NCBI GenBank assembly: GCA_964451095.1
Contig: CAYVGI010000007.1
Span: forward strand, 1 to 64,000
Length of the DNA stretch: 64,000 nucleotides
Origin: DAOTTY01 sp964451095
GTDB lineage: Bacteria; Chloroflexota; Anaerolineae; Aggregatilineales; Phototrophicaceae
Reading direction: 5' to 3'
This document shows, piece after piece, positions 43,949 through 52,228 of this stretch. Positions within the stretch are counted from its first letter, which is position 1. The number at the start of each line of letters is the position of its first letter. The notes under the pieces were generated by a model. The model was not told the origin of the DNA. It saw only the letters and a program-made list of their open reading frames with translations, and ran no database searches. The translations under genes and the position numbers were made by a program.

Positions 43949-45531
43949 CCCGTTACGCCTGGTTGCTGCCCGCAGCGGTTGCGCTGCTGCTGGCATTGAT
44001 CGTGACCTACGCGCTGGTACGCCAACCCGGTTACACGGATGCGTTTTACTACATCAACGCGGCGAACCGCCTCGTCAGCGGTGACGGACTGACAGACCCC
44101 TACCTGTGGAGCTACATCGGTGCCCCAGATAGCTTACCCGCGCCATCCCACCTCTATTGGATGCCGGGGGCGTCGCTCATTGCCGCTGCGGGCATGGGGT
44201 TGCTGTGGGCACCCGGCGCGTATTGGGCAGCACAGGTGCCATTTGCGCTGCTGCTGGCGCTGGTAGGCATGTGCGCGTACTGGCTCGGTATGCGCTTGGG
44301 GGGCACGTCACGTCATGCTTGGGCGGCGCTGCTGATTGTGCTGGGCGGCGGGTTCTACTCGCGTTTTTGGGGCATGGTGAGCACGTTCACGCCGTTTGCT
44401 GCGTTTGGCGCAGGCTGCCTCATTGCGCTGGGGCGCGGGCTGGAAACCCGAAACTGGGTCTGGTTCTTGCTGGCGGGTGCGCTGGCGGGCGGTGCTCACC
44501 TCACCCGCGCTGATGGCGTGCTGCTGGTACTGGCGGGCACGGCAGCAGTCGTATGGATGCTGTTGTGGTCTCAGGCGTGGCGGGCGGTGCCCATGACTGC
44601 AGTACGTGCGGTTGCCGTGCTGCTGGTAGGCTACGTCGTGGTGATGTCCCCCTGGTTTGTGCGCAACCTGAACGCGCTGGGCACGCCATTGCCTACGGGC
44701 GGCGTACAGGGCATCTGGTTCGCGGAGTACAACGACATCTTCAACTACCCACCGGACGCAACCCCGCAGCGCTTTTTTGAGATGGGCGGTTGGTCACTGC
44801 TGCTAGAGAGCCGCCGTGTGGGGCTGGCGAACGGGCTGGCGACGTTCGCAGTGGTGCAGGGTATGGTTGTGCTCACACCGTTAATGCTGCTGGCGCTGTG
44901 GCGGCGGGCACGGTTGCCGCTGCTCACGCCGTTTTGGGTTTACGCGCTGGGGCTGCACCTCGCTATGATGCTCGTGTTCCCGTTCCCCGGCTACCGGGGT
45001 GGGCTTTTTCACTCGGCGGCGGCGCTGATGCCGTTTTGGGTGGCGTTGGCACTCATCGGGCTGGACGACGCGGTGGATTGGCTGGCACGGCGTCGCCGTC
45101 ACTGGAACGCAGCGGAAGCAAAGCGACTTTTCACGGTGGGGTTGGTGCTGGTGTGTGTGGGGCTGAGTGTCTACGTTGGGTGGGGTGGACGCGCCCGTGC
45201 AGGTACCCCGGCGCTGTACACAACGCTGCAAGATGTGCTGCCGCCAGACGCCCGCGTGCTGGTCAACGACCCGGCACAGCTTTACTACTACACCGGGCAC
45301 GGTGGGGTGGTGCTGCCAAACGAGGTGCCTGACGTGCTGCGTGAGGTCGCCGCACTGTATGGGGTAGATTACTTGCTGCTGGAACAGGTCAGCGAGGACG
45401 GCACTGCCTTTGCCGCCCCCACCCCACTGGTGAACATCCCCGCCAACCCGCCGGATTTCTTAACGCCGCTGCCGCTTGCACACCCTAACGTGAGGTTATA
45501 CCGCATTGAGGCGCTTGACCGTGCTCCGTAG
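43945..45531 (+). CDS. GT-C-like (GT39/ArnT-type) membrane glycosyltransferase-like protein
   Basis: 528 aa, about eleven membrane segments and a C-terminal extracytoplasmic domain of about 130 residues. The first loop 'YTDAFYYINAANRLVSGDG' has the Asp and Tyr of the GT-C active site, followed by the proline-containing 'PSHLYWMPGASLIAAAG'. The ATG at 43945 overlaps the previous stop; the long upstream frame is a shadow of that gene. The end overlaps the next gene by about 11 nt. Confidence 0.65.
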   Translation: MTRYAWLLPAAVALLLALIVTYALVRQPGYTDAFYYINAANRLVSGDGLTDPYLWSYIGAPDSLPAPSHLYWMPGASLIAAAGMGLLWAPGAYWAAQVPFALLLALVGMCAYWLGMRLGGTSRHAWAALLIVLGGGFYSRFWGMVSTFTPFAAFGAGCLIALGRGLETRNWVWFLLAGALAGGAHLTRADGVLLVLAGTAAVVWMLLWSQAWRAVPMTAVRAVAVLLVGYVVVMSPWFVRNLNALGTPLPTGGVQGIWFAEYNDIFNYPPDATPQRFFEMGGWSLLLESRRVGLANGLATFAVVQGMVVLTPLMLLALWRRARLPLLTPFWVYALGLHLAMMLVFPFPGYRGGLFHSAAALMPFWVALALIGLDDAVDWLARRRRHWNAAEAKRLFTVGLVLVCVGLSVYVGWGGRARAGTPALYTTLQDVLPPDARVLVNDPAQLYYYTGHGGVVLPNEVPDVLREVAALYGVDYLLLEQVSEDGTAFAAPTPLVNIPANPPDFLTPLPLAHPNVRLYRIEALDRAP

Positions 45532-47077
45532 GCTAGACGACCGACGTTGGTTGCTGTTTTTGGTGCTTGCCGCTGGTCTGGTGGCGCTGCATGTGGCAGT
45601 GGCGGGCGGCGGCTACCCCCTGGACGACAGTTGGATCCACCAGACGTATGGGCGCAACCTGGGCACCAATGGCGAGTGGGCGCTCATCCCAGGGCAGCCC
45701 AGCGCCGCCAGTACCGCCCCGCTCTACACGGTGCTGCTGTCAATCGGGTATGTGCTGGGGCTGCCACACCCACTGTGGACGCATCTATTGGGTGTGCTCG
45801 CGCTGTGGGGGATCGCGGTTGTGGGCGCTCGCCTTGCAGACCGTGCCGCCCCCAACGTGCGCTACGCGGGGTTGTTTGTGGGCACGCTGCTGGTACTGGA
45901 GTGGCACCTGCTGTGGGCGGCGGCAAGCGGCATGGAAACTGCGCTGTTTACGCTGTGGGTGCTGCTGCTGCCACTGCTCGTGTGGCGGGAGTTCGACACA
46001 CAGCGGAGTGCTGCGTCGCGGGCGGTGTTGCTGCGCGGCGCGCTCTTTGGCGTCGTCAGTGCGCTGGCGGTGCTCACCCGCCCGGAGGGAATCGGCATGG
46101 CGGGGTTGTGCGGTCTGGTTTGGCTGTATCTCGCCGCCCAACGCCCGGATAACAATCGTACACGCGCTATTGCCATGTGGATTGCGGGCGCGGCGCTCGG
46201 TTTCTTGATAGGCATCGCCCCCTACCTGTGGCTAAATCTGTCGCTCACGGGCGGTCTGCTGCCGAACACATCCGCCGCCAAGCAAGCACAGCACGCGCCC
46301 CTGCTGGCGCTACCGTACGCCCGCCGCCTGTGGATGATGACGGTGCCGCCGTTTGTGGGTGGGCAGTTGCTGCTGCTGCCGGGCGCTGTGTGGTATGTTG
46401 TGCGGCTTCTGCAACAAACCCACACCCGTTCCCGTAATGCGATTGTGGGTTTGCTGCCGCTGTTGTGGGCAGTTGCCCTGGTGGCACTGTACGCCGCACG
46501 GCTCCCTGCCGCCTACCAACACGGACGCTATGTAATCCCTGCGATACCGGGGCTGGTGATTGCCGGTGGCGTGGGGGCGCTGTGGCTGCTGCGCGACGGG
46601 CGGCGTCGTGTGGGCGGGCGTGTACTCAGTCGCGTTGTGGTGATCGCCGGGGGGCTGTTGTTTGTGGTGATGGCGGTGAGTGTGTCTCCGCGTACCTACG
46701 CCCGTGATGTGGCGATTATCAACCAGGAGATGGTTGCTGCTGCCCACTGGCTGGACGAGAACATTCCGCCGGAGGAATTACTTGCTGTGCACGATATTGG
46801 TGCAGTGGCGTACATCACACCGCGCCCCATTGTGGATGTTGCGGGTTTGGTCAGCCCGGAGGTGATCCCGATTGTGAATGATGCCGACGCATTGTGGGCA
46901 CTGCTGCAACGGCGCGGCGCAGTCTACCTGATGGCATTCCCCGATCAAATCCCCGGTGATGACCCGACCGACCCGCGCCTGTGTGAGGTGTTTTCCACGG
47001 GCGGGGAGGCAGCACTGGCGGCAGGTGGCGCGAACATGGCAGTCTACGCCCTTTCCTGGGATGCTCGTTGTCCTTAA
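45521..47077 (+). CDS. GT-C-like membrane glycosyltransferase-like protein
   Basis: 518 aa, about eleven membrane segments. The first loop reads 'YPLDDSWIHQTYGRNLGTNG', the 'DDxWI' form of GT-C glycosyltransferases, then 'PSAASTAPLYTVLL'. The C-terminal domain contains 'LLAVHDIGAVAYITPRPIV' and 'VDVAGLVSPEV', common in this group. The GTG at 45521 is taken as start; a TTG at 45506 is possible. It is the last gene of the group, followed by a promoter-like site. Confidence 0.65.
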   Translation: MLRRLDDRRWLLFLVLAAGLVALHVAVAGGGYPLDDSWIHQTYGRNLGTNGEWALIPGQPSAASTAPLYTVLLSIGYVLGLPHPLWTHLLGVLALWGIAVVGARLADRAAPNVRYAGLFVGTLLVLEWHLLWAAASGMETALFTLWVLLLPLLVWREFDTQRSAASRAVLLRGALFGVVSALAVLTRPEGIGMAGLCGLVWLYLAAQRPDNNRTRAIAMWIAGAALGFLIGIAPYLWLNLSLTGGLLPNTSAAKQAQHAPLLALPYARRLWMMTVPPFVGGQLLLLPGAVWYVVRLLQQTHTRSRNAIVGLLPLLWAVALVALYAARLPAAYQHGRYVIPAIPGLVIAGGVGALWLLRDGRRRVGGRVLSRVVVIAGGLLFVVMAVSVSPRTYARDVAIINQEMVAAAHWLDENIPPEELLAVHDIGAVAYITPRPIVDVAGLVSPEVIPIVNDADALWALLQRRGAVYLMAFPDQIPGDDPTDPRLCEVFSTGGEAALAAGGANMAVYALSWDARCP

Positions 47078-47087
47078 CACCTATTTA

Positions 47088-47117
47088 TTGCCGCGCTCTT
47101 ACGTCGTCGTCTATAAT
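47088..47117 (+). promoter_or_regulatory. Candidate sigma-70-type promoter of the signalling operon
   Basis: TTGCCG (47088-47093) and a perfect TATAAT (47112-47117) are 18 bp apart, about 40 bp upstream of the PspA-like gene. Confidence 0.5.
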
Positions 47118-47156
47118 CGTTAACTACCGCTGTGACGTAGTGAAGGGTATACATAC

Positions 47157-47963
47157 GTGAGTGATCTGCTTAAGAAACTGAACCTACTAATCCAGGCGGG
47201 CATGAACGATGTGCTCGACGAAGTCCAGAAGGCGACACCTACACCCAAAAAGTTCATCCCGCGCAATCGCCTGGGTACAGACATTGATCGTGAAGTCGAT
47301 CAGCTTCGAGAGCAAATCAACCAGGCGCTGGAACATGAAGACACCATCCGCGTGAAGATTGACGAAGTCCAGCAGGATGCTGACGAACTCAACCGCCAGG
47401 CAGACGACGCCGTGTTGCGCGGCGACGACGTTAACGCCCGCTACTACCTGGAGCGCATGTACCGTGCCCAGCAGCGCAAAACGATGCTGGAAGCAGACCT
47501 CAACGAACACCGCATCGCCACGCAAGAGCTAATCTTGCGGGTGAACGAGCTGGACGCCACAATTGCTGAGGCACGCCACCGCGAAGAACAGGCGGAGCAA
47601 TCCGCCTCCACAGAAGCGGCGGAACTGCCTCCGCAGCAGGCATCTGCACCAGGGGATGCGGCGCAGGATAGCAACGCGCCCACCTCGGACACACGCTACG
47701 ATGGGGTACGCCGGGCGCAAGAACTCAGCGAGAAGGCGAACCGGGTGCTTTCCGATGTGCTGCGCGAGGCACGCGAGCGTGTGGAGCAGATGAACGAGTT
47801 GGTAGAGGCAAAGACCAACGTCCAGCAGCAGACTACTAGCGACGTTAGTGAGCAGGTGAGCGAGACGCTGCAACAATCACAGATTGAAGACGACATCGCT
47901 GCCCGGCGTGCCCGCCTAACTGCCGCCCCCAAGAATAAACCCAACGATGGTACGAGCAAATGA
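47157..47963 (+). CDS. PspA/IM30-like coiled-coil protein
   Basis: 268 aa, GTG start, soluble and almost entirely helical. The N-terminus 'LLKKLNLLIQAGMNDVLDEVQ' is like the amphipathic helix of PspA/IM30 proteins, and residues 60-165 form a long coiled coil. The Gln/Ala/Thr-rich region (about 168-195) breaks the helix, which is unusual for the family. PspA proteins bind stressed membranes. The last 4 nt overlap the histidine kinase start. Confidence 0.6.
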   Translation: MSDLLKKLNLLIQAGMNDVLDEVQKATPTPKKFIPRNRLGTDIDREVDQLREQINQALEHEDTIRVKIDEVQQDADELNRQADDAVLRGDDVNARYYLERMYRAQQRKTMLEADLNEHRIATQELILRVNELDATIAEARHREEQAEQSASTEAAELPPQQASAPGDAAQDSNAPTSDTRYDGVRRAQELSEKANRVLSDVLREARERVEQMNELVEAKTNVQQQTTSDVSEQVSETLQQSQIEDDIAARRARLTAAPKNKPNDGTSK

Positions 47964-49186
47964 ACGTACACCTGGATCAGGATCAAGCCGTGACAGATGC
48001 AGAAACCGACCCAACCGCCGATGTGCTGCGCACAGCCATACAGCTTGGGCAGCCGCTAGCGGGCTACCTCCCAGCAGACGAATTGCTGCGCCAGTTCGTG
48101 CGTGCTGTGCGCGAAGTGTGCCATGCCGATGTGGTGCACCTGTTCATCGGCAGCGGCAAAACAGACCTACGCCTGCGTGCCCGCTATACCGCCGATAGCG
48201 GGCTGCGACTGCTGGACGCACCCGTTGAGGTAGACCTCGTGCCCGAAGTCTACCGAGCAAATGCCTCTCGCATGATCTACAGCGAAGACCGCGCCGATGC
48301 GGTATACTACGTGCCGCTCCGGTTTAATGAATTCCCTATGGGAGTGCTAAGAGCAGAGGGCAAAGCAGATACCGATGTCGCCGCCGCACTGGATGTGCTG
48401 GCGTCTTTTGCAGCGTGTGGGCTGGCAAGCACACATGCCATGCACGGTAACCGGGTGGGTGGGCAGTACGATAAGGTGAATGAGTTGATCGAACGCACGC
48501 GCCTCGCCGCCATGAGCGAGCTAGCAGCGGCGGTGTCTCATCAGCTAAACAACCCGCTCACCACCATTCTGGCAGATACCGAAATCCTGATGTTGGACAC
48601 CGATAGGGACACCCGCGCCTACCACTCATTGGAAGCGATTGCTCGTTCCGGCAGGCGGGCGGCAGAGGTCGTCCGACGCCTTATGGCGGTCTCCCGTCCA
48701 GACAAGCTCGATGGTGTGCCCCAGCCCGTAGACGTAATTAAGACGATTGAGGATGTGCTGCATCTTGTGCGGCGCTACATTGAGGTGGGTGGCAACATAC
48801 AAATTGTCAAACGGTTCGGCGAAAACGTGCCCAGCGTATGGGTAATTCCGGATTCGCTCGAAGATGTGTGGATGAACCTGCTGATGAACGCCCGCGATGC
48901 CCTGTTGGGGCAGCACGGTGCGGAAATCGGCATTGAAGTCCGCTACGACAGCAACGTGGCAATGGTAGAGGTCGTCATCTGGGACAACGGCGTCGGCGTG
49001 CCAGAGCCAGTACTCAAGACGATTTTTGAGCCGTTCTACACCACCAAGTCGTCCGTAGAGCGCATGGGGCTGGGGCTGCACACCAGCAAGCAGATCATTG
49101 AAAGTGTTGATGGAACCATCACAGTCGCGCAGCGCGACGGCGGGGGAACACGCTTTGTTGTTCAACTGCCAGTGAAAGAAAGGTAA
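47960..49186 (+). CDS. Soluble GAF-domain sensor histidine kinase
   Basis: 408 aa, without membrane segments. A GAF-like sensor domain (about residues 30-155) is followed by a HisKA dimerisation domain with H194 ('AAVSHQLNNPLTTIL') and a HATPase_c domain with the N box 'NLLMNARDAL', G1 box 'DNGVGVPE' and G2 box 'MGLGLHTSKQI'. The start lies in an ATGA overlap with the PspA-like gene; the response-regulator gene follows after 7 bp, so the three form one operon. Confidence 0.92.
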   Translation: MNVHLDQDQAVTDAETDPTADVLRTAIQLGQPLAGYLPADELLRQFVRAVREVCHADVVHLFIGSGKTDLRLRARYTADSGLRLLDAPVEVDLVPEVYRANASRMIYSEDRADAVYYVPLRFNEFPMGVLRAEGKADTDVAAALDVLASFAACGLASTHAMHGNRVGGQYDKVNELIERTRLAAMSELAAAVSHQLNNPLTTILADTEILMLDTDRDTRAYHSLEAIARSGRRAAEVVRRLMAVSRPDKLDGVPQPVDVIKTIEDVLHLVRRYIEVGGNIQIVKRFGENVPSVWVIPDSLEDVWMNLLMNARDALLGQHGAEIGIEVRYDSNVAMVEVVIWDNGVGVPEPVLKTIFEPFYTTKSSVERMGLGLHTSKQIIESVDGTITVAQRDGGGTRFVVQLPVKER

Positions 49187-49193
49187 CAACGCC

Positions 49194-49886
49194 ATGTCAT
49201 CCTATATTGTTGCAGTAGACGATGAACTCGATGTGCTGGCGACCCTGGGGCGTGCCATCGAAAATGAAGATACCCGCGTCAAGCTCGTCAACATCAGTAC
49301 CGAGGCAGAATCCGTTATTGGTGAGGAGCGCCCAGACCTGGTAATTTTGGACATTATTATGCCTGGCATCGACGGCATCAGTATTTGCCGCAACCTGCGC
49401 GGCAACCCGAACTACGTTGACCTGCCGATCTTGTTCCTCACTGCCAAGGGGCGCACGGACGACATTGTTGCCGGGTTGGATGCTGGGGCAGACGACTACA
49501 TCGTCAAGCCGTTCCACGTGCAGGAACTACGTGCCCGGGTAACGGCGTTGCTGCGCCGGGGCACCCGCGATGCGAAAGACGAGAGCATCGTGCAGGTTGC
49601 AGACCTGCGCCTGGACTCTCGCACTCACCAAGTTGAGGTTGAGGAGTTCAACATCCAACTCACCTCTACCGAGCACCGCCTGCTGCGCTACCTGATGGTG
49701 AACGCGGGCAAGCCACAGTCGCCAGGGCACCTGTTAGAGTCAGTTTGGGAGTATCCCCCGCAAACGGGCGACCCGGATCTCGTCCGTGCCCACATCCGCA
49801 ACCTGCGTGCAAAGCTGCGTAAAGCAGTGGGGCGGCGTTTCATCGAAACGGTGCACGGCGTCGGCTACATCATTGAGGAAGGTTGA
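49194..49886 (+). CDS. OmpR-family response regulator
   Basis: 230 aa. The receiver domain has 'VAVDDELDVLATLG', phosphoacceptor D53 ('VILDIIMPGIDG'), 'FLTAKGR' and the lysine in 'DDYIVKPFH'. The C-terminal winged helix (about 135-230) has 'LTSTEHRLLRYLMVNAG', 'SVWEYPP' and 'VRAHIRNLRAKL'. It is the probable partner of the adjacent kinase. Confidence 0.93.
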   Translation: MSSYIVAVDDELDVLATLGRAIENEDTRVKLVNISTEAESVIGEERPDLVILDIIMPGIDGISICRNLRGNPNYVDLPILFLTAKGRTDDIVAGLDAGADDYIVKPFHVQELRARVTALLRRGTRDAKDESIVQVADLRLDSRTHQVEVEEFNIQLTSTEHRLLRYLMVNAGKPQSPGHLLESVWEYPPQTGDPDLVRAHIRNLRAKLRKAVGRRFIETVHGVGYIIEEG

Positions 49887-50022
49887 CCACTCGCGTAAAT
49901 CGCGGTTGTTGCCGCATGTAGGGAATTCACAAAAAATTCATGACGCTTCCCTTAGTCTTCCAGCATGATCGTTATATACTGTTATCATCACGTCATGGGG
50001 AAAACGATTCGAGGAAGGTATC

Positions 50023-50721
50023 ATGCACAAAATTCTAGTTGCAGACGACGACCCCGTAATGCTCAATATGGTCGCCAAGTTGCTCCATAAAGAGGGTCAC
50101 GAGGTCGTCAAAACCACCAGCGCGGAGGAAGTCCTGCGCGAAATTGAAGATGACGCGCCCGACCTGCTGCTCATTGATGTTAACCTGCCAGATCGCAACG
50201 GGCTATCGCTTTGCCAGGAGATCCGCCAGGACGATGAGTTGAAGGACATGTCCATTGTGTTCCTCACGGCAGGCAGCAACTCGCCAGACAGCATCGCAGA
50301 AGCACTCAATGCGGGCGGCGACGATTACATCCAAAAGCCTTTTGCCGCCCGTGAGCTTGCCGCACGCATCCGCGCCCAACTGCGCCGTGTGCAAGTCCGC
50401 AGAGAGATCAACACGCCGCTCATCCGCATTGATTTAGCGAACGAGAAGGTCTTTGTGGACACAGAGGATATTGAACTCACCAGCGTAGAGTTCAACCTGC
50501 TGCGCCACATGTGCCAGCACCCCAACGAATGGCAGACAACCCGTGAACTGCTCGCCAATGTGTGGAGCTACCCCGGCAACGTCGGTGATGCTGCGCTCGT
50601 CCGTAACCATGTGCGCAACCTACGCCGCAAATTGGAGCCAGACCCCGACCGTCCGACCATTATTCTCTCGCGTCATCGCCGGGGATACATGGTTGCCGCA
50701 CGGGTCGAGATGCTTGTGTAA
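50023..50721 (+). CDS. OmpR-family response regulator
   Basis: 232 aa. Receiver with 'ILVADDDPVMLNMVAK', D52 ('LLIDVNLPDRNG'), 'FLTAGSN' and 'DDYIQKPFAARE'; winged helix with 'LTSVEFNLLRHMCQHP', 'VWSYPG' and 'VRNHVRNLRRKL'. It lies 136 bp after the first response regulator, with a TATACT element at 49975-49980, so it may be transcribed separately. No kinase is next to it; it may share the upstream one. It directly precedes the TadE/TadG-like genes. Confidence 0.93.
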   Translation: MHKILVADDDPVMLNMVAKLLHKEGHEVVKTTSAEEVLREIEDDAPDLLLIDVNLPDRNGLSLCQEIRQDDELKDMSIVFLTAGSNSPDSIAEALNAGGDDYIQKPFAARELAARIRAQLRRVQVRREINTPLIRIDLANEKVFVDTEDIELTSVEFNLLRHMCQHPNEWQTTRELLANVWSYPGNVGDAALVRNHVRNLRRKLEPDPDRPTIILSRHRRGYMVAARVEMLV

Positions 50722-50791
50722 GGCATTTGTCTTTTCGCACAAAACCCTATCATCTGTTGAATTCCTCCCAAACAACAACATATCGCGCCTA

Positions 50792-50800
50792 TGGTATAGT
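50792..50800 (+). promoter_or_regulatory. Candidate extended -10 promoter of the surface-protein operon
   Basis: TGGTATAGT (TATAGT at 50795-50800) fits an extended -10 element about 70 bp upstream of the first TadE-like gene. No clear -35 precedes it. Confidence 0.4.
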
Positions 50801-50869
50801 ACGTGTGTCGTGAGATTACCCTCACGGCACAATTTTTTTGCACTGAGGAATATCGGCAGCGATACGCTT

Positions 50870-52192
50870 ATGCAACAAATACTACAGACAATCATTCGTG
50901 TTCTAGATGGCACGCCTGCCGAGTACGGACAGCGAGACCGGGGGCAGAGCGTGGTCGAACTCGCGCTGATGATGCCCATCTTGCTCGTGCTAATTGCAGG
51001 CATCGTGGAGATGGGCTGGTTCACCAACAACTATCTCATCCTGTTGGAGGCAACCCGCGTCGGCGCCCGTGAGGGTACCAAGCTGACGGGGGATGGTAGC
51101 CCGCTAACGTGGGAGCGTGGTGCTGTAACCCTACAGGATGAAGAGCGCGACTCCGACGGCAATGTAACCCGCAATCGCGTTGACCTGGACTCCCGTGACG
51201 GTGTTTTCCCGATTAACTATGCCGTCAGCGCGGGCGACTCTCGCCTGGGGCGCGGCATGTCCAATGATACCAGCATCCCGGGCGATGCCTGCTCACAGGG
51301 AGGGTTCATCGCAGGCTTTTACACTGTGGTTGCCTGCCAAACCCTGCTGGCAATGGCTCCCGCAGACCAGGACGTAAGCGCGTTACCTGCGGCGGCTCCC
51401 GCACCAGGTGAGGATATCCCCAACCGCAACGACATTGTCGTGTCTGTGTTTTCTCTCAACCGCGTTGCAGCGGTGGGTTCACCAGACTGCATAGGCGGCT
51501 GCAACAACCTTGCACGCCCCTATGAAGAGAACGACGATGGAGATTTCCGCAGTAATGCACCTCTGGTGGGTGACGGTAGTTCCGGCACCCGTGCGGCGGA
51601 TGGTGCGCAAATAATGGTCACCGGGCGCTTCCCGGCGAATGCCAATGAGTGTGGTGACGACTCCCGCGACCCGTTCGACATCAACAGCAACAATGGCATG
51701 GATTCCTGGGAGATTGACTCGAATCGGCTGAGCGTGCTAAACACAGGCGGCATCCTCTACGACGATGGTGCCGATGTGCAGGGTGGCAACGCCTTCCGAG
51801 GCTTTGCGCTCACTGGCAAGTGGGAAACCCCCGGCTGCGTCGGCTCCGAGTGGAACATTAACCGCATTGAGCGAGTTGTGAACCTCCAAGGCGGCAATGT
51901 CACCGAGGATCAGATCAACCGCCTGCCAGACCGTCAGGGGCTTGTCCTGGTGGAGGTGTTCTGGCGGCACGAGCTGCTGCTAGACCTGCCCTTCTATGGC
52001 AACATCTTCCGCATTTTGGGCACAAGCGCTGCCGATGACGAAGACCAAGGCTACATCAAGGTGTGGGCAGCGTTCCCCATTCCCACCGTCGGCTTCGACC
52101 TAGAGTTCGACCGTGCATGTGATGAACTCTTCTTCGACCCCGCGGGAATGAACTCGACCGCGATTAGCGGCATCAACTGTGCCATTCCGTAA
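50870..52192 (+). CDS. TadE-like pseudopilin-type surface protein 1
   Basis: 440 aa. The TadE signature lies at about residues 23-55: 'RGQSVVELALMMPILLVLIAG' in one run with 'IVEMGWF', a hydrophobic anchor preceded by basic residues. The remaining 380 residues are extracytoplasmic, acidic, rich in Asn and Asp and unlike the short TadE minor pilins, which are usually below 200 aa. The longer frame to 50543 overlaps the response regulator and is rejected. It is the first of three genes for anchored surface proteins. Confidence 0.78.
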   Translation: MQQILQTIIRVLDGTPAEYGQRDRGQSVVELALMMPILLVLIAGIVEMGWFTNNYLILLEATRVGAREGTKLTGDGSPLTWERGAVTLQDEERDSDGNVTRNRVDLDSRDGVFPINYAVSAGDSRLGRGMSNDTSIPGDACSQGGFIAGFYTVVACQTLLAMAPADQDVSALPAAAPAPGEDIPNRNDIVVSVFSLNRVAAVGSPDCIGGCNNLARPYEENDDGDFRSNAPLVGDGSSGTRAADGAQIMVTGRFPANANECGDDSRDPFDINSNNGMDSWEIDSNRLSVLNTGGILYDDGADVQGGNAFRGFALTGKWETPGCVGSEWNINRIERVVNLQGGNVTEDQINRLPDRQGLVLVEVFWRHELLLDLPFYGNIFRILGTSAADDEDQGYIKVWAAFPIPTVGFDLEFDRACDELFFDPAGMNSTAISGINCAIP

Positions 52193-52228
52193 TGAACTTT
52201 GTAAGTATTGGAACCGAGAGGTAACAGG

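Noticed and set aside
48140..48175. P-loop-like 'GSGKT' in the histidine kinase sensor domain
   Set aside because: It sits in the GAF region without the surrounding Walker A strand and helix or a Walker B motif, so it is a chance match and not the missing ABC ATPase.
49975..49980. TATACT as a promoter for the second response regulator
   Set aside because: No -35 element or TG extension stands at the right distance, so it is not listed as a feature.
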